Assembly: GCA_022827785.1 (NCBI GenBank)
Contig: JAJEIM010000033.1
Span: 62,001-126,000, forward strand
Length of the DNA: 64,000 nucleotides
Direction: 5' to 3'
From: Acidimicrobiia bacterium
GTDB lineage: Bacteria > Actinomycetota > Acidimicrobiia > Spongiisociales > Spongiisociaceae
Shown here: positions 43,350 through 52,573 of the stretch, piece by piece
Layout of the letters: every line of letters starts with the position of its first letter
Numbering within the stretch: the stretch's first letter is position 1
Program-made: the position numbers and the translations under genes
The notes under the pieces: model-generated
What the model saw: the letters and a program-made list of their open reading frames with translations, nothing else
Told to the model about the DNA's origin: nothing
The model's database searches: none

Positions 43350-44606
43350 ATGAACAAGACGAATAGCTCGGAACCCCGCCTACACCATTTGGCCATCGGC
43401 CTGTCGCTCATGGCCCTCATCTCGGTGACCGCGTGCCAGGCGTCAGAGGACGAGGTAGCGCCGGCAGCAGATCAGTCCGGCACACCTTCGCAGGCCACGA
43501 TGGACGCCCCAGACCAGCCACCAGGCATAACCGATGACAGCGTGCTGTTCGGTCAGTCTGCCGCATTCACAGGCCCGGCACAGGAACTGGGCATCCAGAT
43601 GCGCCTGGGGATCCAGGCCGCCTTCCACGAGCAGAACCAGGCCGGCGGAGTCCACGGGCGCCAAATCGACCTGACCACGCTCGACGACTTCTACGAACCG
43701 GATTCGGCCTACTCGAACACGAACAGTCTCATCAATAGACAGGGGGTGTTCGGGTTGATCGGTGAGGTCGGTACTCCGACTTCCCGTTCGGCCTCCCGAT
43801 TGGCGACCTATCGGGGCGTGCCTTTCGTCGCTCCCTTCACCGGAGCCGAGTTGCTGCGCCACGCCGACCTGGGAAGTGTGGTGAACCTGCGTGCCTCGTA
43901 CTACCAGGAGACCGAGAAGATGGTGGATCACCTGACCGAAGACGCCGGTGTCACCCGGGTGGCGGTCCTCTACCAGAACGACTCGTACGGGGCGGCCGGA
44001 TTCGAGGGCGTGCGCCTCGCCCTCGAACGGCGCGGGCTGGCTCCGGTTGCAGGCGGGCAGTATCAGCGGAACACGAGTGCGGTGAAGAGGGCTGTGTTGA
44101 GCATCGTCAGATCCGAGCCCGAGGCGGTGATCATGGTCAGCACCTACTCCTCCGCTGCCAAAGCCATCGAGTTGATCCGAGAGGACATCGATCCGATATT
44201 CATGGCGGTCTCGTTCGTCGGCAGTAACGCTCTGGCCGAGGAGTTGGGCACCGGGGCCGAGGGCGTCTACGTAACGCAGGTGGTCCCGCTACCGGGAGAC
44301 ACCAGCCTTCCCGTCGTCAGTTCGTACCACACAGCCCTCAGTGCATTCGACGAGGACGCCGTCCCCGGATTTGTCTCGCTGGAAGGCTATCTTGCCGGCC
44401 GGCTGGCCATTGCGGGACTCGACCTCTGCGGCCGTGATCTGAGCCGACAGTGTTTCCTCGACGCCATCCGGAACGCCGGATCGATCGACATCGAAGGGAT
44501 GGTGCTCGAGTACGGACCTTCCGACAATCAGGGTTCGGATGCTGTATTCCTGACCGTCCTGGGTTCCGACGGCAGCCATCGCATAGTGGAAAGGCTGGGG
44601 GGTTGA
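43350..44606 (+). CDS. Branched-chain-amino-acid-type (type I fold) substrate-binding lipoprotein
   Basis: A 418-residue lipoprotein (lipobox VTAC near residue 29) with a LivJ-like periplasmic-binding domain. Seen are VLFGQSAAFTGPAQELGIQMRLG, NQAGGVHGRQIDLTTLDD, FGLIGEVGTPTSRSAS and VAVLYQNDSYGAAGFEGV. Such proteins deliver amino acids, amides or urea to ABC importers, or sense ligands for a partner receptor. No permease or ATPase genes follow. Instead a sensor-like membrane protein begins two bases after its stop. A Fur/Zur-like box lies upstream, so expression may respond to metal supply. Confidence 0.85.
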   Translation: MNKTNSSEPRLHHLAIGLSLMALISVTACQASEDEVAPAADQSGTPSQATMDAPDQPPGITDDSVLFGQSAAFTGPAQELGIQMRLGIQAAFHEQNQAGGVHGRQIDLTTLDDFYEPDSAYSNTNSLINRQGVFGLIGEVGTPTSRSASRLATYRGVPFVAPFTGAELLRHADLGSVVNLRASYYQETEKMVDHLTEDAGVTRVAVLYQNDSYGAAGFEGVRLALERRGLAPVAGGQYQRNTSAVKRAVLSIVRSEPEAVIMVSTYSSAAKAIELIREDIDPIFMAVSFVGSNALAEELGTGAEGVYVTQVVPLPGDTSLPVVSSYHTALSAFDEDAVPGFVSLEGYLAGRLAIAGLDLCGRDLSRQCFLDAIRNAGSIDIEGMVLEYGPSDNQGSDAVFLTVLGSDGSHRIVERLGG

Positions 44607-44608
44607 AG

Positions 44609-45688
44609 ATGAACCGGATTTCTATGCGCAAATCGCTGGCAGTCACGACGTTGGTGGCGTTGGTGGCAGTGATCGCCGCTTCGATCGTGGGTTGGAGCGG
44701 TCTGGGCACCCTGACCGATCAGGGCGACGCCGGTGAGGACACGGCCACGCTGAGTGGGGCGCTGGCGATATCCCAGCACTCCAACTCGCTGGCATCGGCC
44801 GGGCTGGTCGAAACCAATCTCAGGATGACCCGCGAGAGCGTCTTGGAGATGAGAAGCGACATAGCCGACGCGAAGGACCAATTGTCCACCCAGCTGTCCG
44901 GCCTCATGGGCCGGGGATACGACGAGAGGGTCTCACGGATCGAAGACCACGTCAGTGCCCTGATCGCCATCGTGGATGAGGTGGACGGCAACCGACCCGC
45001 TCTGCTCCGTAACATCGTCAACGACGAACTCAAACGGCGCGAACTCAGCAGTTCAACGACACGGATCCTGGGTCCCGCCATCATGAAGAGCATCGATGAC
45101 CAGTTCTATTACATGATGACTGGTAGGAGTGACGTTCGAGACACGTCCTCGGGCGCAGACAGGTTGTCCCCGCTGGAACTCGAGCGGTACCAGCACATGA
45201 CTGAGCTGCAACGTGGTGTCTCCGTGGCGCACTCGATGCTGGCGGCGGTAGTCCGAGCAACGGATCCGACGCTGATCACCACCGTCCAGGAGGCCTTCGA
45301 CTCTTCGGCACAGGGCGCCAGGGCAAATCTCGAGTTCCTATCCGCGAACGGTGGTCCGGAGTTGGACCCGAGGGTGATCCCGCTCGTAACCGCATTGATC
45401 GACGCCGGATCCGGAAGCGACAACTACTTCGACGCAGTCGAGGCCCGGTTGGAGATGTCTCTCGACGAGCGAGCGCTGATCGCGTCGAGCGAGGGAGTCC
45501 TCTCGGCCATCGATTCGGAGATCGCCGCCCTGGTGGCGGACGTGAACGCCGGCATCGTCTCCTCGGCGGACGAATCCGAGCAGGCGGCCGCGAGCGGGCA
45601 GACGACCGTGCTCGTCGTGGGAGTCATCGGGATCGTCCTGACGCTTCTCGTGGCCGGCTACCTCGGCTCACGGAAGCAGGAACGGTAA
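44609..45688 (+). CDS. Membrane-anchored sensor-like protein without output domain
   Basis: A 359-residue protein. A membrane helix at about residues 8-30 is followed by a roughly 290-residue extracytoplasmic domain rich in helices (NLRMTRESVLEMRSDIADAK, RISRIEDHVSALIAIVDEV-like). A second membrane helix at about residues 332-353 (TVLVVGVIGIVLTLLVAGYL) leads into a 7-residue basic tail. This is the input half of histidine-kinase or chemoreceptor proteins of the TorS/NIT type, with HAMP and kinase parts absent. Because it is translated directly after a binding protein, the two may form a ligand-sensing complex. Function is inferred from architecture only. Confidence 0.6.
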   Translation: MNRISMRKSLAVTTLVALVAVIAASIVGWSGLGTLTDQGDAGEDTATLSGALAISQHSNSLASAGLVETNLRMTRESVLEMRSDIADAKDQLSTQLSGLMGRGYDERVSRIEDHVSALIAIVDEVDGNRPALLRNIVNDELKRRELSSSTTRILGPAIMKSIDDQFYYMMTGRSDVRDTSSGADRLSPLELERYQHMTELQRGVSVAHSMLAAVVRATDPTLITTVQEAFDSSAQGARANLEFLSANGGPELDPRVIPLVTALIDAGSGSDNYFDAVEARLEMSLDERALIASSEGVLSAIDSEIAALVADVNAGIVSSADESEQAAASGQTTVLVVGVIGIVLTLLVAGYLGSRKQER

Positions 45689-45964
45689 GTAACCGGCTGC
45701 AGGAGCAAGGCCGGCAATTCATCGCGCCGGTGGGCATTGGCCTGCCGGTCGGTGGCCGGGTGGTCGAGGGGAACGGTGACTCCGGTGAGCCCCCTGAAGG
45801 ACCTGAGCATCTGATGCGCATGCCCACCAAAGGGGCGCCCTCGGCCATCACCGCCGACTAGTGTCCTTGATCGCGAGCAACCCCTCTCCATCAGGTAACT
45901 CCCCTCCAATGATCCCCGGCCCGGACAGCCCAACGCTCACACCGGCGCGGCCGGACTTCGCGCA
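45689..45964. other. Intergenic region with a short coding-like frame
   Basis: After the sensor-like gene stops, the next frame stays open with GC-ending codons up to a TAG at 45859-45861, without a proper start codon. It could be a remnant of a longer original C-terminus. No domain is recognised. Confidence 0.3.
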
Positions 45965-48202
45965 ATGATGGCGCCCATGCTGGCGGCGTCCGGGTCGGGA
46001 GGCACCCTGGACGAACACCAGGTGCTCGTCTTCCTGATGCAGCTGGCCCTGCTGGTGGGGGCCGCCCGCCTGCTGGGCGGGATCGCCGACAAGCTGCGCC
46101 AGCCGCCGGTGGTGGGCCAGATCCTGGCGGGAGTGCTGATCGGCCCGAGCGTCCTCGGCAAGCTTTACCCGGGCGTCTTCGATTGGCTCTTCTCCGACTC
46201 GACCGCCGGATCGGTCGTGTACGGGGTGGCGTGGCTGGCGGTGATCATGCTGCTGGTCGTCATCGGATACGAGACCGACCTGGGGATCATCATGCGCTTC
46301 CGCCGGGCCGCCGTCAACGTCTCGGCGGGAGGACTGCTCGTGCCGCTGGCCGTGGTCGGGGTCGTGGCCCTCCTGACACCCTCGTCCTTCATCGGGGATG
46401 CGGGTAGGGGCCTATACGCCGCCTTCATGGCGCTGGCCCTGTCGGTGGCGGCCCTGCCCGTGGTCGCCAAGATCCTGGCGGACCTGGGGATGCTGCGGCG
46501 CAACTTCGGCCAGGTGACCCTGGCGGTGAGCATGACAATGGACTCCGTGGGGTGGCTGATCCTCGCCGGGCTGGCCGGAATGGCCCGGGACGGCTTCCGG
46601 CCCTCCGACCTGCTCGCCTCCCTCGGGGGCCTGGTCCTGTTCCTGGTGCTGGCGGCCACCATCGGCAGGTGGGCGCTCGACCAGGCGATGCGCCTGGCGC
46701 TCCGGCGCGGGCGGAACCTCCCGGCCGCTCTCACGGTGAGCCTGGTGGCGGCCATCGGAGGTGGCGCCGTCACCCAGGCCCTGGGCCTCGAGGCCATCCT
46801 GGGAGCGTTCATCGTCGGGATAATCCTCGCCACGCTCCGCTACCAGGTCGGCGCAGTGAGGCACGTCCTGGAGACCGTCACGGACGCTTTCTTCGCCCCC
46901 GTCTTCTTCGCGTTCAGCGGGCTGCGAGTCGACATCGCCCTGCTGGCCAGCCCCAGTGCCATCATCTGGACGGTGGTGCTCATCGTGTTAGCGGTGGCCG
47001 CCAAGGTGGCCGGCGCCTACGTGGGTGCGCGCCGGTCGGGCCTCAGCTCGGGAGAGGGCCTGGCCCTGGGATCCGGGTTGTCGGCGCTCGGCGCGATGGG
47101 GATCGTGGTCGCGCTGGTGGGCCTCAGCCTCGGCGTTCTGAGCGACACCGGGTACACCGTGATCGTGGTGGCGGCCATCGTCACCTCGCTGATCGCCCCG
47201 ATCATGCTCCGGGTGGCGGTACGGGGAATGGAAGCAGGCGAGGAGGAGCAGTCCCGGTTGGAGTCGGAGGCCATCCGCTCGCAGGCCCAGATCCTGGGAT
47301 CGAAGCGGATTCTCCTTCCCACCCGCGGAGGCGCCAACAGCGTCTACGCCGCCCACCAGTTGAAAGCCCTGTTCCCGGAGGCCGAGGTGACCGTGCTGAC
47401 GGTCGCCGACCAGCCGACCGGCTGGCGGAAACGGCTGCTGGGGGACGAGGCCGAGGAGGACGCCGGTCCGGGAGAGGTGATGAGGACGCTCGGACCCGAT
47501 CGGTGCCGGCTGATCCGTCGCCGGCGCGCGGACCCGGCCGAGGTGATCCTCAACGAGGCCGCGCTGGGATACGACATGGTGGTGCTGGGGGCGACCGAAT
47601 CCACCGACCGCAGCCAGGTCTTCTCCACGGTGATCGACCGGGTGCTCTCCAGGCTGGAGTTGCCCACCCTCATCTTCCGCTATCCCGGTCCAGGCGAGCA
47701 GGGCGGGCTACCAGACCCCGACTCCCTCACCGTGCGAACGGTGCTGCTGTCGGTCGAGTCGAACCGGGCCGCGCGCGCCGCCGAAGAGGTGGCCTACTCC
47801 CTGGCCGCCCACAACGACGGGTCGGTTCTCGCGCTGCACCTGATCGCGGAGACCCGCGACGCGGCTTTCTATCTCGATCCGACGAGCAGCAGCGAGAACC
47901 ACAGGGCCGGCGTGGAGCTGGTGGAGGAATCGGTCTCATTCGGCGAACGGCTGGGGGCGAGGGTGAACGCCGAGGTCAAGCCGGTCACCCGGCCGGCGGG
48001 AGAGTTGGTCGACGCCGCCAACACCGGATCGTGGGATCTCCTGGTCATGGGTGCGACGAACCGGCCGCTCAGCAGGCGGCCCTTCTTCGGATACGACATG
48101 TCCCACGTGATAAGGCACGTCACCATCCCGATGGTGACGGTTGCCATCCCGGATGTCGTGTCCCGGTACGGGTCCGCAGAACATCGGAGCGAAGCCATCT
48201 GA
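45965..48202 (+). CDS. CPA2-family cation/H+ antiporter with two C-terminal USP domains
   Basis: A 745-residue protein. The N-terminal 420 residues form a KefB/NapA-type antiporter with about 12 helices: LRQPPVVGQILAGVLIGPSV, VIGYETDLG, and SMTMDSVGWLILAGLAG, where the Asp is at the family ion-site position. Two universal-stress-protein domains follow (about residues 440-590 and 605-740), each ending like GATxxxxRxxxF (LGATESTDRSQVF and MGATNRPLSRRPFF). USP domains bind nucleotides and may regulate exchange. It probably exchanges Na+ or K+ for protons under pH or salt stress. Confidence 0.88.
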   Translation: MMAPMLAASGSGGTLDEHQVLVFLMQLALLVGAARLLGGIADKLRQPPVVGQILAGVLIGPSVLGKLYPGVFDWLFSDSTAGSVVYGVAWLAVIMLLVVIGYETDLGIIMRFRRAAVNVSAGGLLVPLAVVGVVALLTPSSFIGDAGRGLYAAFMALALSVAALPVVAKILADLGMLRRNFGQVTLAVSMTMDSVGWLILAGLAGMARDGFRPSDLLASLGGLVLFLVLAATIGRWALDQAMRLALRRGRNLPAALTVSLVAAIGGGAVTQALGLEAILGAFIVGIILATLRYQVGAVRHVLETVTDAFFAPVFFAFSGLRVDIALLASPSAIIWTVVLIVLAVAAKVAGAYVGARRSGLSSGEGLALGSGLSALGAMGIVVALVGLSLGVLSDTGYTVIVVAAIVTSLIAPIMLRVAVRGMEAGEEEQSRLESEAIRSQAQILGSKRILLPTRGGANSVYAAHQLKALFPEAEVTVLTVADQPTGWRKRLLGDEAEEDAGPGEVMRTLGPDRCRLIRRRRADPAEVILNEAALGYDMVVLGATESTDRSQVFSTVIDRVLSRLELPTLIFRYPGPGEQGGLPDPDSLTVRTVLLSVESNRAARAAEEVAYSLAAHNDGSVLALHLIAETRDAAFYLDPTSSSENHRAGVELVEESVSFGERLGARVNAEVKPVTRPAGELVDAANTGSWDLLVMGATNRPLSRRPFFGYDMSHVIRHVTIPMVTVAIPDVVSRYGSAEHRSEAI

Positions 48203-48250
48203 GCCCGCGAGCCGTGGAGGGGGTGGCACGGAACGCCGCCCCTCTTCGGG

Positions 48251-49507
48251 TCAGGTGTCGATGCGGGGCCAGGGTCTTCCACCGGTGACATGCTCGGCCC
48301 AAGCCGAGACGATCCGGATAAGCACCCGGGTGGCCCGGTGCATGTCCTCCGCGTCCACCCACTCGTCAGGGCCGTAGAAGTTCCCGGCCAAGGCGCCGAA
48401 GCCGACCGTCGCGACTCCCAGGCAGCGGATCGGGAAACGGATGTCCGAGGCCACGTGGGCCGGGTAGGGGCGAGGATCGGCACCGGTCTCGGCGCGGATG
48501 GCTCGGGCGGTGAGGTCCACGAGGGGATGGCCGGAAGGGACCTCAGCGGGGTTGGACCGCACGCCGAACAAGCCGGTCGAGCAGGCGCCGGCCTCCATTG
48601 CCACCCCGGCGAGACGCTCGTAGACGCCGGTGAAGGTACCCCCGCGGAACCAGACGGCGCCCTCCGCGACGGCCTGCTCCGGCAGCACGGTCGGGCCCAC
48701 ACCAGCGGAGACGCGGTTCACGGAGCACAGCAGGTCCTCCCGGTCCGCCCACCTGCCCACCGCGCCGAGAACTCCCTGCAAGCGTTCGAAGGCGTTGATT
48801 CCCCGCCGAGGGTCCTCGGAGTAGGGGGTGCGGATCTCCACCGGCGGCGGTCGCCGGCCTTCGGTCTCGATCCGGAAGTTGAAGAACCCGCGGCTGGCGA
48901 TCTTGAAGTGCTCCATGCCCAGGCCCGTCTCGGCCGGGTGGCAGTAGACGGACGCCTCCACGTCACCGACCCTCTCCATGGCCGGGAGGGTCCCCAATCC
49001 GCCGCCCAGCTTCCCGTGGACCAGACCGATCACCAACCGCACGCCCTCGAGGTGAGGGACCAGCGCCCGGGCCGCAGCCAGCACCGACACCACTCCGGCC
49101 TTGTCGTCGGCGGCGCCCAGGCCGTGGATCCGCCCGCCGATCTCGGTGGCGCGGTACGGATCGGTACTCCATCCGTCCGGCGGATCGGGCTGCTCGGTGT
49201 CGATATGGGCGAACAGCAAGATGCCCGGCCCGCTGCCGCGGGACGCCAGCACGCTCACCAGACCATCCGGATCCTCGGCGGCCGGCCGGGGCGGGCACCA
49301 CTCGGGATGGCTCTCCAGATCGCGCACCGGGGGCGTGAGCAGCTCCACCTCCATCCCGAGCCGGTCAAGCTCCTCGGCGCACAGCTCGTGGATATCGGAC
49401 GGCTCGCCGCGCACGCTCCGCCGCGCCACCAGCGAGCCGAGCAGTTCTCGCTCGTAGCCGCGCGAACGGTCCGCCGCGCCCAGGACGGCTGTCAGGTCAA
49501 CAGGCAT
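48251..49507 (-). CDS. M20-family metallopeptidase-like protein with altered active site
   Basis: A 418-residue protein resembling acetylornithine deacetylase or M20 aminoacylases. FAHIDTEQPD supplies the first His-x-Asp, and GLGAADDKAGVVSVLAA the bridging Asp region (compare GRGxxDMKG). A dimerisation/lid domain lies at residues 200-320, with late metal-site His candidates further on. The expected Glu-Glu base motif after it is not seen; the segment reads IGLVHGKLGGGLG. It may be inactive, use another base or have another role. ATG 49507 is preferred over 49516 by its distance from AGG. It stands alone. Confidence 0.75.
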   Translation of the reverse strand: MPVDLTAVLGAADRSRGYERELLGSLVARRSVRGEPSDIHELCAEELDRLGMEVELLTPPVRDLESHPEWCPPRPAAEDPDGLVSVLASRGSGPGILLFAHIDTEQPDPPDGWSTDPYRATEIGGRIHGLGAADDKAGVVSVLAAARALVPHLEGVRLVIGLVHGKLGGGLGTLPAMERVGDVEASVYCHPAETGLGMEHFKIASRGFFNFRIETEGRRPPPVEIRTPYSEDPRRGINAFERLQGVLGAVGRWADREDLLCSVNRVSAGVGPTVLPEQAVAEGAVWFRGGTFTGVYERLAGVAMEAGACSTGLFGVRSNPAEVPSGHPLVDLTARAIRAETGADPRPYPAHVASDIRFPIRCLGVATVGFGALAGNFYGPDEWVDAEDMHRATRVLIRIVSAWAEHVTGGRPWPRIDT

Positions 49508-49596
49508 GCCGACCATCCTATGAACATGGCGATCCCGGATCGGAGAATCACACGATCCCCCAGCACCCGGGCATATGGCATGAACCCGGCATCGTG

Positions 49597-49602
49597 TAGC
49601 AT
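49597..49602 (+). promoter_or_regulatory. Probable -10 box of the tRNA-Ile gene
   Basis: TAGCAT ends 11 bases before the mature tRNA 5' end, a usual distance. A matching -35 box is not obvious. Confidence 0.4.
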
Positions 49603-49613
49603 GGCGGCCTCAC

Positions 49614-49688
49614 GGGCCCGTAGCTCAGGTTGGTTAGAGCGCATCCCTGATAAGGATGAGGTCCCTGGTTCAAATCCAGGTGGGCCCA
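49614..49688 (+). tRNA. tRNA-Ile (GAU anticodon)
   Basis: A 75-nt cloverleaf. Acceptor GGGCCCG pairs with TGGGCCC, the D arm is GCTC-AGGTTGGTT-AGAGC, and the anticodon stem CATCC/GGATG holds the loop CTGATAA with GAT. The variable loop is AGGTC, and the T arm CCTGG-TTCAAAT-CCAGG. The 3' CCA is not encoded. It reads isoleucine AUC/AUU codons. No integrase or attachment-site duplication is beside it. Confidence 0.95.
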
Positions 49689-49695
49689 CCTGTCC

Positions 49696-52209
49696 CTACT
49701 CTTCGGCTGAGTCCGCCGCGTCCATCACCATCGCTACGGGTACCTCTATCTCGCTGCTGCGGAACCAGACGCCCGCCGGGAGGTCGGCCGGCAGGTAGCG
49801 GATGCCGGGAACGATCACCTCGCCGTCGGCGCCCACGAACCCCAACTCGAACCGGCCATTGGCAACGGGCCGCGCACGGATCCTCCCGATCGAGGCTCCT
49901 CCAACCTCGACGTCCCCGCTCACCTGCCAGCTGCCGGCAGGTCCGTCGGTACGCAGGAACCGCTCCGGCGGCAGGACACGCTCGCCACCGGCGAGCTCCA
50001 CGCCGTGCTCCAGGCGGCCGTCCTCACCCAGCCGGGCCATGATGCGCAGCCGCTGGGGCTCGGGGCTCGATGACAGCGCCAGGGGCCTACCAAGACCGAG
50101 CGACTCGCGCAGCTCGATGTTGTTGATCGACAGGCGCCGCAGGAAGCGCAGGTTCGCCGCGTTGGCCGTCTCTACCGCGCAGAGTGCACTGTCGACCGCC
50201 AACCCGTGGACGGGCCGGAGCGCGCGCATCTCGGCGTCCAGAGCGAGCAACTCGTCGATGCCGGTGGAGCCGCCTGCCTCGAGCGCGTCGCCCAGTGCGT
50301 TCGCTCCGGGCCGGCAGCCCGCCCCGCCTGCGATCATCGCCCGGACTTCCGGGTCCTCCCAGCCCTCATCGCTGGCCCGGGCCGCTTCGACGATCTCGCC
50401 GGCTGTCACCGCCGCCGCGACGACGCTCTCGGCATAACCGACCTCGGCCTGGACGCGGAGGGCCTCGCCGAACGACAGTTTCTTGCCCCCCCATTCGATC
50501 AGCCCTTGGAGGGAGCGCCAGGAGGTTGCCATCGATGCGTACTGGGCGGATGCCGTGCCGGCCGCCTCGAGGATCGACTCCTCGATGGCGACCGGGTTGA
50601 GTGCCTCTCCGGCGGCCCAAGCCTCGGTCATGCCCGATGCGTCGGCAGCAGACACGTACCGATGCGCGAATGCTTCGAGAAGCGCGGCGGTCGACAGGTC
50701 GGCCACGGTGACCGGCGCCCGGACCGCTCCCTCGGACAGAGGTTCTATCCCCGGCCGTTCGAACACGCCGTCCAGCAGTTGGGTCTGCACGCCGGCCGTG
50801 TAGATCGCTCTCGACCGGACCATCGGGTCAACTTCGGCGTCCGGGTCGGCGGCGGAGACCACCGATGTCGTCACCTCCCCTTCGTCGTCGGCCTCGGCCG
50901 CCACGGTGTAGGTCGCTCCGTCCACCCTCACGTCGACCGGTCCGAAGGTGGGGCCGTCCAGGACCATCAGGTTGTGCCAGAGACCGTGGAACCCTGTCTC
51001 GTTGTCGAACGCGTCGAACGTGAGAACAGCTACGAACACCCACGTAGGGCCGGGTCGGCCGAAGCTGATCTCGAACGGGTCCAGGTCGTCGATCGCGGTG
51101 CTGGCCCCGCTTGCCGTCTCCTCTCCGGCGTGGTACGAGACGCCCTCCTGCCAGATCCCCGCGACGTCGCCGGTGCGCTCGAACACGCGGGGCCCGACCA
51201 CGTACAGCACGGCGTACCCACCGGCGGCGAGATCGCCCCCCAGGTTGCCGGCGCGGTAGTGGACGGGGAAAGGAACACCCGCCACGACTTCCGCGGGGGT
51301 GTGCACGTCCTCGATCTTCAGCTTGGATCTCGCCTGTTCCGCCTGCTCGTCCACCAACCGGACGGTGAGGTCGAAGTCGGCTCGCAGGGGCTGGTAGTCG
51401 CGCTCCAGGTAGGTGGTGGCCTCGATGAAGTAGAAGCCGGCCGGCAGGTACCGCTCTATGCGGGCGTTGCGAACCTCCCCGCCGTCGTCGTTGGCTCCGA
51501 TCACAGCGCCCGGTAGCGACGCCAGGGACAGGACGGGATCGCCGTCCTCCGAAGTGAGGTCGATGCGCACGCGACCGGCCTGTTCGAGGATGAACGAGTA
51601 GCCGTGGGCGGGGTGCTCCACCACGAAGCGCGACCCGCACGTATCGAGGGTCCAGGAGCCGGATGCGGTCAGATCGGTGCCCGCTTCCAGCGCGCCGAGA
51701 TGCACCGGCTCGCAACCGGAGACGCGGCTGACCGCGATGGCGAAGTCCGCCGGCCCGCGGGACCGCCCACCAACGGTCGTCGCCTCGATCATGTAGACAC
51801 CGGGCGCCAGGTCTCCCTCGACCCGGGCGTCGAGGTTGGCTCCGCCGTCGTCGTTGTCAGCGATCCGGCTGCCGTCCTTGGCCAGCAGGTAGAGGTAGGA
51901 GTCAGCCCCCGCGGACATCAGGTCGACCCTGATCCGCCCTGCTTCAGCCACCTGGAACCGGTAGGTGTGGGCATCGCTTCCGGCGCGGAAACGCGAGTCA
52001 CAGTCCTCGGTCGTCCAGCGCCCGACCGCCTCCAGAGCGTTGCCGTCGGCGCTCAGCGTCCCGAGTTCCGTCACCTCGCAGTCCGGGGACTCCTGCGCCA
52101 GCAGGGTGCCCGGCGCGGGCAGGGCCAGTACACCGGCAATCAGGGCCAAGGCGATAAACGCCGGCGCCAGATGGCGCACTCCGGACCTGCCAACCATGAC
52201 TCGGTTCAT
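49696..52209 (-). CDS. Large secreted protein with PPC-type domains
   Basis: An 837-residue exported protein with a classical signal peptide (LAPAFIALALIAGVLALPAPG, cleavage near LAQES). Two bacterial pre-peptidase C-terminal (PPC) beta domains follow at about residues 42-160 and 165-285. Each has the pattern SRF-HxYxF, AGRIRVDL, ADNDDGG or GANDDGG, and GVYMIEATT or GFYFIEATT, plus a Cys pair. The rest (residues 290-837) has a beta-sandwich region and a helical region not assigned to a family. No catalytic domain is recognised. PPC domains are usually attached to secreted enzymes and aid binding or secretion. It is convergent with the tRNA-Ile gene. Confidence 0.7.
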   Translation of the reverse strand: MNRVMVGRSGVRHLAPAFIALALIAGVLALPAPGTLLAQESPDCEVTELGTLSADGNALEAVGRWTTEDCDSRFRAGSDAHTYRFQVAEAGRIRVDLMSAGADSYLYLLAKDGSRIADNDDGGANLDARVEGDLAPGVYMIEATTVGGRSRGPADFAIAVSRVSGCEPVHLGALEAGTDLTASGSWTLDTCGSRFVVEHPAHGYSFILEQAGRVRIDLTSEDGDPVLSLASLPGAVIGANDDGGEVRNARIERYLPAGFYFIEATTYLERDYQPLRADFDLTVRLVDEQAEQARSKLKIEDVHTPAEVVAGVPFPVHYRAGNLGGDLAAGGYAVLYVVGPRVFERTGDVAGIWQEGVSYHAGEETASGASTAIDDLDPFEISFGRPGPTWVFVAVLTFDAFDNETGFHGLWHNLMVLDGPTFGPVDVRVDGATYTVAAEADDEGEVTTSVVSAADPDAEVDPMVRSRAIYTAGVQTQLLDGVFERPGIEPLSEGAVRAPVTVADLSTAALLEAFAHRYVSAADASGMTEAWAAGEALNPVAIEESILEAAGTASAQYASMATSWRSLQGLIEWGGKKLSFGEALRVQAEVGYAESVVAAAVTAGEIVEAARASDEGWEDPEVRAMIAGGAGCRPGANALGDALEAGGSTGIDELLALDAEMRALRPVHGLAVDSALCAVETANAANLRFLRRLSINNIELRESLGLGRPLALSSSPEPQRLRIMARLGEDGRLEHGVELAGGERVLPPERFLRTDGPAGSWQVSGDVEVGGASIGRIRARPVANGRFELGFVGADGEVIVPGIRYLPADLPAGVWFRSSEIEVPVAMVMDAADSAEE

Positions 52210-52573
52210 CTCGAACCCCCCTCACCTCGATGTGCCGTCAGAGATAGCGGCCTACGCCCGAACGGCCACCACTGAGGCGACGGGCGGAGCGATCACATCA
52301 CCACCTCGCCTCACTGCGACATTCGAGACAGGCGAGCAACCACGCGTGTGCGCAGCGGGTCGCGGCCTCGGACCGGGGGTCATGGTACAGGGCATCCGCT
52401 CTCGAGCCACCGTCGACCGCGGCGGGCGGGCTGGGACCGGCGAAGAAGGTCTCTGGCCGCCGACCGCGTATAATGCCCGTGCCGCCTCCGGGTTCCGTCG
52501 AGAACCTGCCATTTCTCCTTGGGCCATCACTGCCTCCGGTCACAGTTTGGGACAGCCTGAGGGAGAACACGCC
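52210..52573. other. Intergenic region upstream of the methyltransferase-like gene
   Basis: It holds a perfect TATAAT at 52469-52474 and otherwise no recognisable gene or RNA. The open plus-strand frame from 51965 through this region is an artefact joined to the real gene. Confidence 0.5.
52469..52474 (+). promoter_or_regulatory. -10 box TATAAT for the methyltransferase-like gene
   Basis: A perfect TATAAT, about 100 bases before ATG 52574. No good -35 box lies at normal spacing, so an activator may be needed. Confidence 0.4.

Noticed and set aside
49614-49688. tRNA-Ile as an integration site
   Set aside because: No integrase gene and no duplicated 3' tRNA sequence in the window.
51965-52573. 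N-terminal extension of the methyltransferase (open frame from 51965)
   Set aside because: It overlaps the opposite-strand signal peptide gene, has no domain, and the real ATG has a ribosome-binding site and promoter.
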